Shown piece after piece: positions 7,078 to 9,815 of a stretch of 9,815 bases of DNA. The position numbers and the translations under genes are program-made. The notes below the pieces were generated by a model. It did no database searches and was not told the origin of the DNA. It was given only the letters and a program-made list of their open reading frames with translations. How positions within the stretch are numbered: the first letter of the stretch is position 1; each line of letters begins with the position of its first letter. The stretch comes from an uncultured Flavobacteriaceae bacterium (lineage in GTDB: Bacteria > Bacteroidota > Bacteroidia > Flavobacteriales > Flavobacteriaceae), in NCBI GenBank assembly GCA_938041595.1, contig CALITN010000071.1, positions 1 through 9,815 of the forward strand. Reading direction: 5' to 3'.

Positions 7078-8346
7078 ATGGAAGCCTATGCACAGGCCTT
7101 ATTGATTGCTATTCCAGGATTCTTAGTACTAATTCTGATTGAGATTCTGTATGGGCATTTCAAGGGTCAGCAGACGTATGGCTTTATGGATACCTTATCT
7201 AGCTTGAGTTCTGGAATGACCAACATATTGAAAGACTCACTAGGACTGGCTGTCGTATTGATATCTTATCCGTGGTTAGTGGATCAAATCGCCGTTTACT
7301 CTTTTGAATCCAGCTGGCAGCTCTATGCAGTCGCTTTCATTTGTATTGACTTTTCAGCCTATTGGGGACATCGACTCAACCATCACATCAATATTTTCTG
7401 GAACCAACACGTCATTCATCACAGCAGTGAGGAATTTAATCTCGCTTGTGCGCTCCGACAAAGCATTTCTAATGTCATCGGTTACAATGCCTTGTTTTTG
7501 ATTCCAGCTGCTTTAGTGGGTGTTCCTTCGGCAGTTATCAATATTCTTGCCCCTTTACACCTCTTTGCGCAGTTTTGGTACCACACCCGGCATATTGGTA
7601 AATTGGGATGGCTGGAATATCTACTGGTAACCCCCTCCCAACATCGGGTACATCATGCCATTAATCCCATTTATATTGACAAAAATCTAGCGGCCATCTT
7701 TTGTGTTTGGGATCGTATTTTTGGAACTTTTCAAGAAGAATTGGATGAAGAACCTCCAGTTTATGGGACCCTAAAACCGAGCCGATCTTGGAATCCTTTT
7801 TTGATAAATTTTCAGCACTTCTGGTATCTAACGCAAGATGCATGGCGAACACGCAATTGGGTTGATAAATTCAAGATTTGGTGGATGCCTACAGGGTGGC
7901 GTCCACAAGATGTAGTAGAAAAATACCCTCGGAAAGCCACTGATTGGAAGCAACAAGTAAAATACAATCCACCGTCTACTAGTTTCACCAAAGGGTGGGC
8001 TATGTGTCAGTTGTTGGGAACAACCTTCTTGCTTTTAGCACTTTTTGCCTCGTACGGTTCTTTGTCTTACGGCAGCATTCGTGATATGGGAATCCTTTTG
8101 TTTGTGAGCGTCTTTGCTTATACTTCAATCATGGATGGAACACGTTATGGCAGGATTCTTCTAATGGTATATCCGCTTCTTGGTATGCTCTACATTTATT
8201 TCTTAGGAACCGAGCTATATCTTGAAAGTCCGTTATTGTATTATGGGAGCCTTGGATATTGGCTAGCTACTTGGTTTAGCAACCCACTCTTGTGGCGATT
8301 TTCAGACCCATCGATTTCACAAACCATCGATGGACTCCAAGCTTGA
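7078..8346 (+). CDS. Membrane di-iron hydroxylase of the sterol desaturase family, alkylglycerol monooxygenase-like
   Basis: Members are integral membrane oxygenases that hydroxylate lipids at a di-iron centre held by histidines. The 422 aa product shows the histidine clusters HRLNHH (98-103), HVIHHS (111-116), HTRH (169-172) and QHRVHH (188-193). Around them, SSEEFNLACALRQS (116-129) and DKNLAAIFCVWDRIFGTF (201-218) resemble animal AGMO (TMEM195), which cleaves ether lipids using tetrahydrobiopterin, more than classical sterol desaturases. Hydrophobic segments lie at about residues 5-25, 54-72, 81-96, 130-167, and four or more after 305, the last group resembling the C-terminal helices of AGMO. 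The substrate is inferred only as a membrane lipid. The ATG is 7 bases after the secA stop; a TTG start at 7057 within secA is less likely. The 3' end overlaps the next gene by 17 bases, so co-transcription with both is likely. Confidence 0.85.
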   Translation: MEAYAQALLIAIPGFLVLILIEILYGHFKGQQTYGFMDTLSSLSSGMTNILKDSLGLAVVLISYPWLVDQIAVYSFESSWQLYAVAFICIDFSAYWGHRLNHHINIFWNQHVIHHSSEEFNLACALRQSISNVIGYNALFLIPAALVGVPSAVINILAPLHLFAQFWYHTRHIGKLGWLEYLLVTPSQHRVHHAINPIYIDKNLAAIFCVWDRIFGTFQEELDEEPPVYGTLKPSRSWNPFLINFQHFWYLTQDAWRTRNWVDKFKIWWMPTGWRPQDVVEKYPRKATDWKQQVKYNPPSTSFTKGWAMCQLLGTTFLLLALFASYGSLSYGSIRDMGILLFVSVFAYTSIMDGTRYGRILLMVYPLLGMLYIYFLGTELYLESPLLYYGSLGYWLATWFSNPLLWRFSDPSISQTIDGLQA

Positions 8347-9457
8347 TTATCTAATTCTGGGGCCCGCTCATCCCTATCGAGGCGGTATTGCTGATACCAA
8401 TAACGCCCTTGCTTCGGCACTCCAAAAGGAAGGATTTTCTGTGAAAATTTGGACTTTCACACAACTCTACCCCAATTGGATTTTTCCTGGTACTAGCCAA
8501 TTCACAGACGCCCAGCCACCACAAACTGTACCTATCAATAGAGTACTTCATACATACAATCCCTTTAACTGGATTCTCCTGGTGAAAGCGCTGAAAAAAG
8601 AAGCACCCAGACGAATTTTGTTTCGTTATTACACCCCATTTCTAGCTCCTAGCTACAGCTACATCGCACGGAAATTGAAAAATTATAGTCAATGTGTGGC
8701 AATCGTCGATAATTGGAAGCCCCACGAAGCTTCTCTCCTGGATCGTCTGTTAAGCGATCGAATGAAATACGGATTTTCAAAATACATCAGTCTTTCCAAA
8801 GCCGTTGCCGACGAAATGAAAGGTAAGGGTATGGAGCATGTATACGAAGGCTTTCACCCTATTAATGATAACACCCCTCCTTTGGAATCCAAGGAAAAAG
8901 CGCGTAAAGCACTCGGATGGAATCTTGAAAAACCAATTGCTTTGTTCTATGGACTTATTCGTCACTACAAGGGACTGGATTTACTTCTAAAAGCTTTTGA
9001 CCAAGATCCCCTAAAGGATACCGAAATTCAATTGGCTGTGGTTGGAGAATTCTATGAATCCCGCACACGATACCAAGCATCCCTTGATTCGTTGGCCGCT
9101 TCCAAAAGACTCTATCTGCACCCTGAATTTGCATCGGAAAAGCGAACACAGCAGGTTTTTTCAGCCGCCGACATCGTAATACTTCCCTACCGTTCTGCCA
9201 CACAAAGTGGTATAATACCCCAAGCCTATCACTATCATAAACCAATCATTGCGACGGACTTGCCAGGATTGAAGCAAATAATTGAGACGGACGAGACCGG
9301 ATGGGTTTGCTCCGCTAACTCTTCTGCCCTATCAGACACAATCGCAGCAGCCTTTCAAGAATCACATGAAACTAAAAAGCAAAAACTTCTTGAGGCACGT
9401 GATAATTACAGCTGGAAAAAATTTGTTCAATGGTTAGATACTGCATGCAATTCCTGA
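8330..9457 (+). CDS. GT4-like (GT-B fold) glycosyltransferase
   Basis: A 375 aa protein that should transfer a sugar from a nucleotide donor to an unknown acceptor, probably at the cytoplasmic membrane face. The N-terminal domain starts with YLILGPAHPYRGGIA (7-21), the glycine-rich loop of GT4 enzymes. The C-terminal domain has LFYGLIRHYKGLDLLLKAF (205-223), VVGEF (237-241), AADIVILPYRSATQSG (279-294) and KPIIATDLPGL (304-314). The usual E-x7-E pair near the donor site is not present: the equivalent positions are A290 and Q298. From memory, related Bacteroidota proteins also carry an ATQSG stretch there, so this may be a subgroup trait. There is no signal peptide or membrane helix. The ATG lies within the last 17 bases of the hydroxylase gene, indicating translational coupling. 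Donor and acceptor cannot be read from the sequence. Confidence 0.85.
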   Translation: MDSKLDYLILGPAHPYRGGIADTNNALASALQKEGFSVKIWTFTQLYPNWIFPGTSQFTDAQPPQTVPINRVLHTYNPFNWILLVKALKKEAPRRILFRYYTPFLAPSYSYIARKLKNYSQCVAIVDNWKPHEASLLDRLLSDRMKYGFSKYISLSKAVADEMKGKGMEHVYEGFHPINDNTPPLESKEKARKALGWNLEKPIALFYGLIRHYKGLDLLLKAFDQDPLKDTEIQLAVVGEFYESRTRYQASLDSLAASKRLYLHPEFASEKRTQQVFSAADIVILPYRSATQSGIIPQAYHYHKPIIATDLPGLKQIIETDETGWVCSANSSALSDTIAAAFQESHETKKQKLLEARDNYSWKKFVQWLDTACNS

Positions 9458-9488
9458 AAATTTAGTAGCTTCTATCAAAATCAAACCC

Positions 9489-9815
9489 ATGTTACTACAC
9501 CCTTACCTACTTTTTAAAGGAAATGCCCGAGCGGCCCTTACTTTTTATCAGAAAGCCTTAAATCTCGAAATTGGCCACCATCAAACTTATGGAGATAGCC
9601 CCACCCAAACAGAACCAGCACATAACAAATGGCTTATACACGGAGAATTACTGCATAACGGAAGTTGTTTTGCGATGCTAGCAGACAGCCCCACGGCAAC
9701 AAAAGAAAACAACTCAGCGATTCATCTGAGCCTCAATTTTGAAAATGAAAAAAAAGCACACAATGCCTTTGATAATTTAGCGGAAGGAGGAAAAATAATC
9801 CTCCCGTTTGAAAAG
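9489..9815 (+). CDS. PhnB-like VOC (glyoxalase/dioxygenase superfamily) protein, 3' end cut by window edge
   Basis: The frame is open from the ATG at 9489 for 109 codons to the right edge. The start MLLHPYLLFKGNARAALTFY, the middle HGELLHNGSCFAMLADS (51-67), the strand IHLSLNFE (78-85), and AFDNLAEGGKIILPFEK (93-109) follow E. coli PhnB step for step, including its FDNLAxxGKI segment. The family fold is a pair of beta-alpha-beta-beta-beta units; members have diverse or unknown roles, and no reaction can be assigned here. About 30-40 residues are probably missing. It begins 31 bases after the glycosyltransferase stop, with no clear promoter or terminator between, so it may be read through from upstream. 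Confidence 0.8.
   Translation, partial: MLLHPYLLFKGNARAALTFYQKALNLEIGHHQTYGDSPTQTEPAHNKWLIHGELLHNGSCFAMLADSPTATKENNSAIHLSLNFENEKKAHNAFDNLAEGGKIILPFEK

Noticed and set aside
9458..9488. Terminator or promoter between the glycosyltransferase and VOC genes
   Set aside because: The 31 bases show no stem with a T-tract and no TAnnTTTG box.

Overview
The window looks like ordinary chromosomal DNA from a member of the Bacteroidota, probably close to the Flavobacteriales. Three things point there. The SecA is long (1121 codons) and carries the extra internal segment and altered tail seen in this phylum. A small DUF2795 protein of the Bacteroidota type sits directly upstream of secA. Two intergenic sites match the Bacteroidota promoter consensus (TTG, about 19 bases, TAnnTTTG) instead of a sigma-70 type, and the starts have A-rich leaders instead of Shine-Dalgarno sequences. 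I see no mobile element, CRISPR array, tRNA, rRNA or integration site, and no gene-free stretch longer than about 80 bases.

Layout. On the minus strand, positions 1-608 hold the 5' part of pssA (phosphatidylserine synthase), cut by the left edge. Everything else is on the plus strand. Divergent from pssA is lnt (apolipoprotein N-acyltransferase). It overlaps by GTGA a small gene (2300-2737) that looks like the two ends of a SAM-dependent methyltransferase with the catalytic middle missing. Next come a PduO-type cobalamin adenosyltransferase (2778-3362), the acidic DUF2795 protein (3405-3626), a hairpin terminator, and secA (3705-7070). Seven bases after secA begins a membrane di-iron hydroxylase resembling alkylglycerol monooxygenase (7078-8346), which overlaps a GT4-like glycosyltransferase (8330-9457). 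A PhnB-like VOC protein starts at 9489 and is cut by the right edge.

How the genes relate. Four genes act on the cell envelope: PssA makes phospholipid, Lnt finishes lipoproteins, SecA drives protein export, and the hydroxylase probably acts on membrane lipid. The glycosyltransferase may add to this theme. The adenosyltransferase and VOC protein have no evident link to it. Transcription seems to fall into blocks: pssA leftward; lnt with the reduced methyltransferase; the adenosyltransferase; DUF2795 from its own promoter to its own terminator; and secA from its own promoter, probably reading into the hydroxylase and glycosyltransferase.

I did not find a convincing undescribed multi-gene system. 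The best leads are the core-deleted methyltransferase at 2300-2737, the AGMO-like enzyme coupled to secA, and the compact terminator/promoter arrangement in front of secA.
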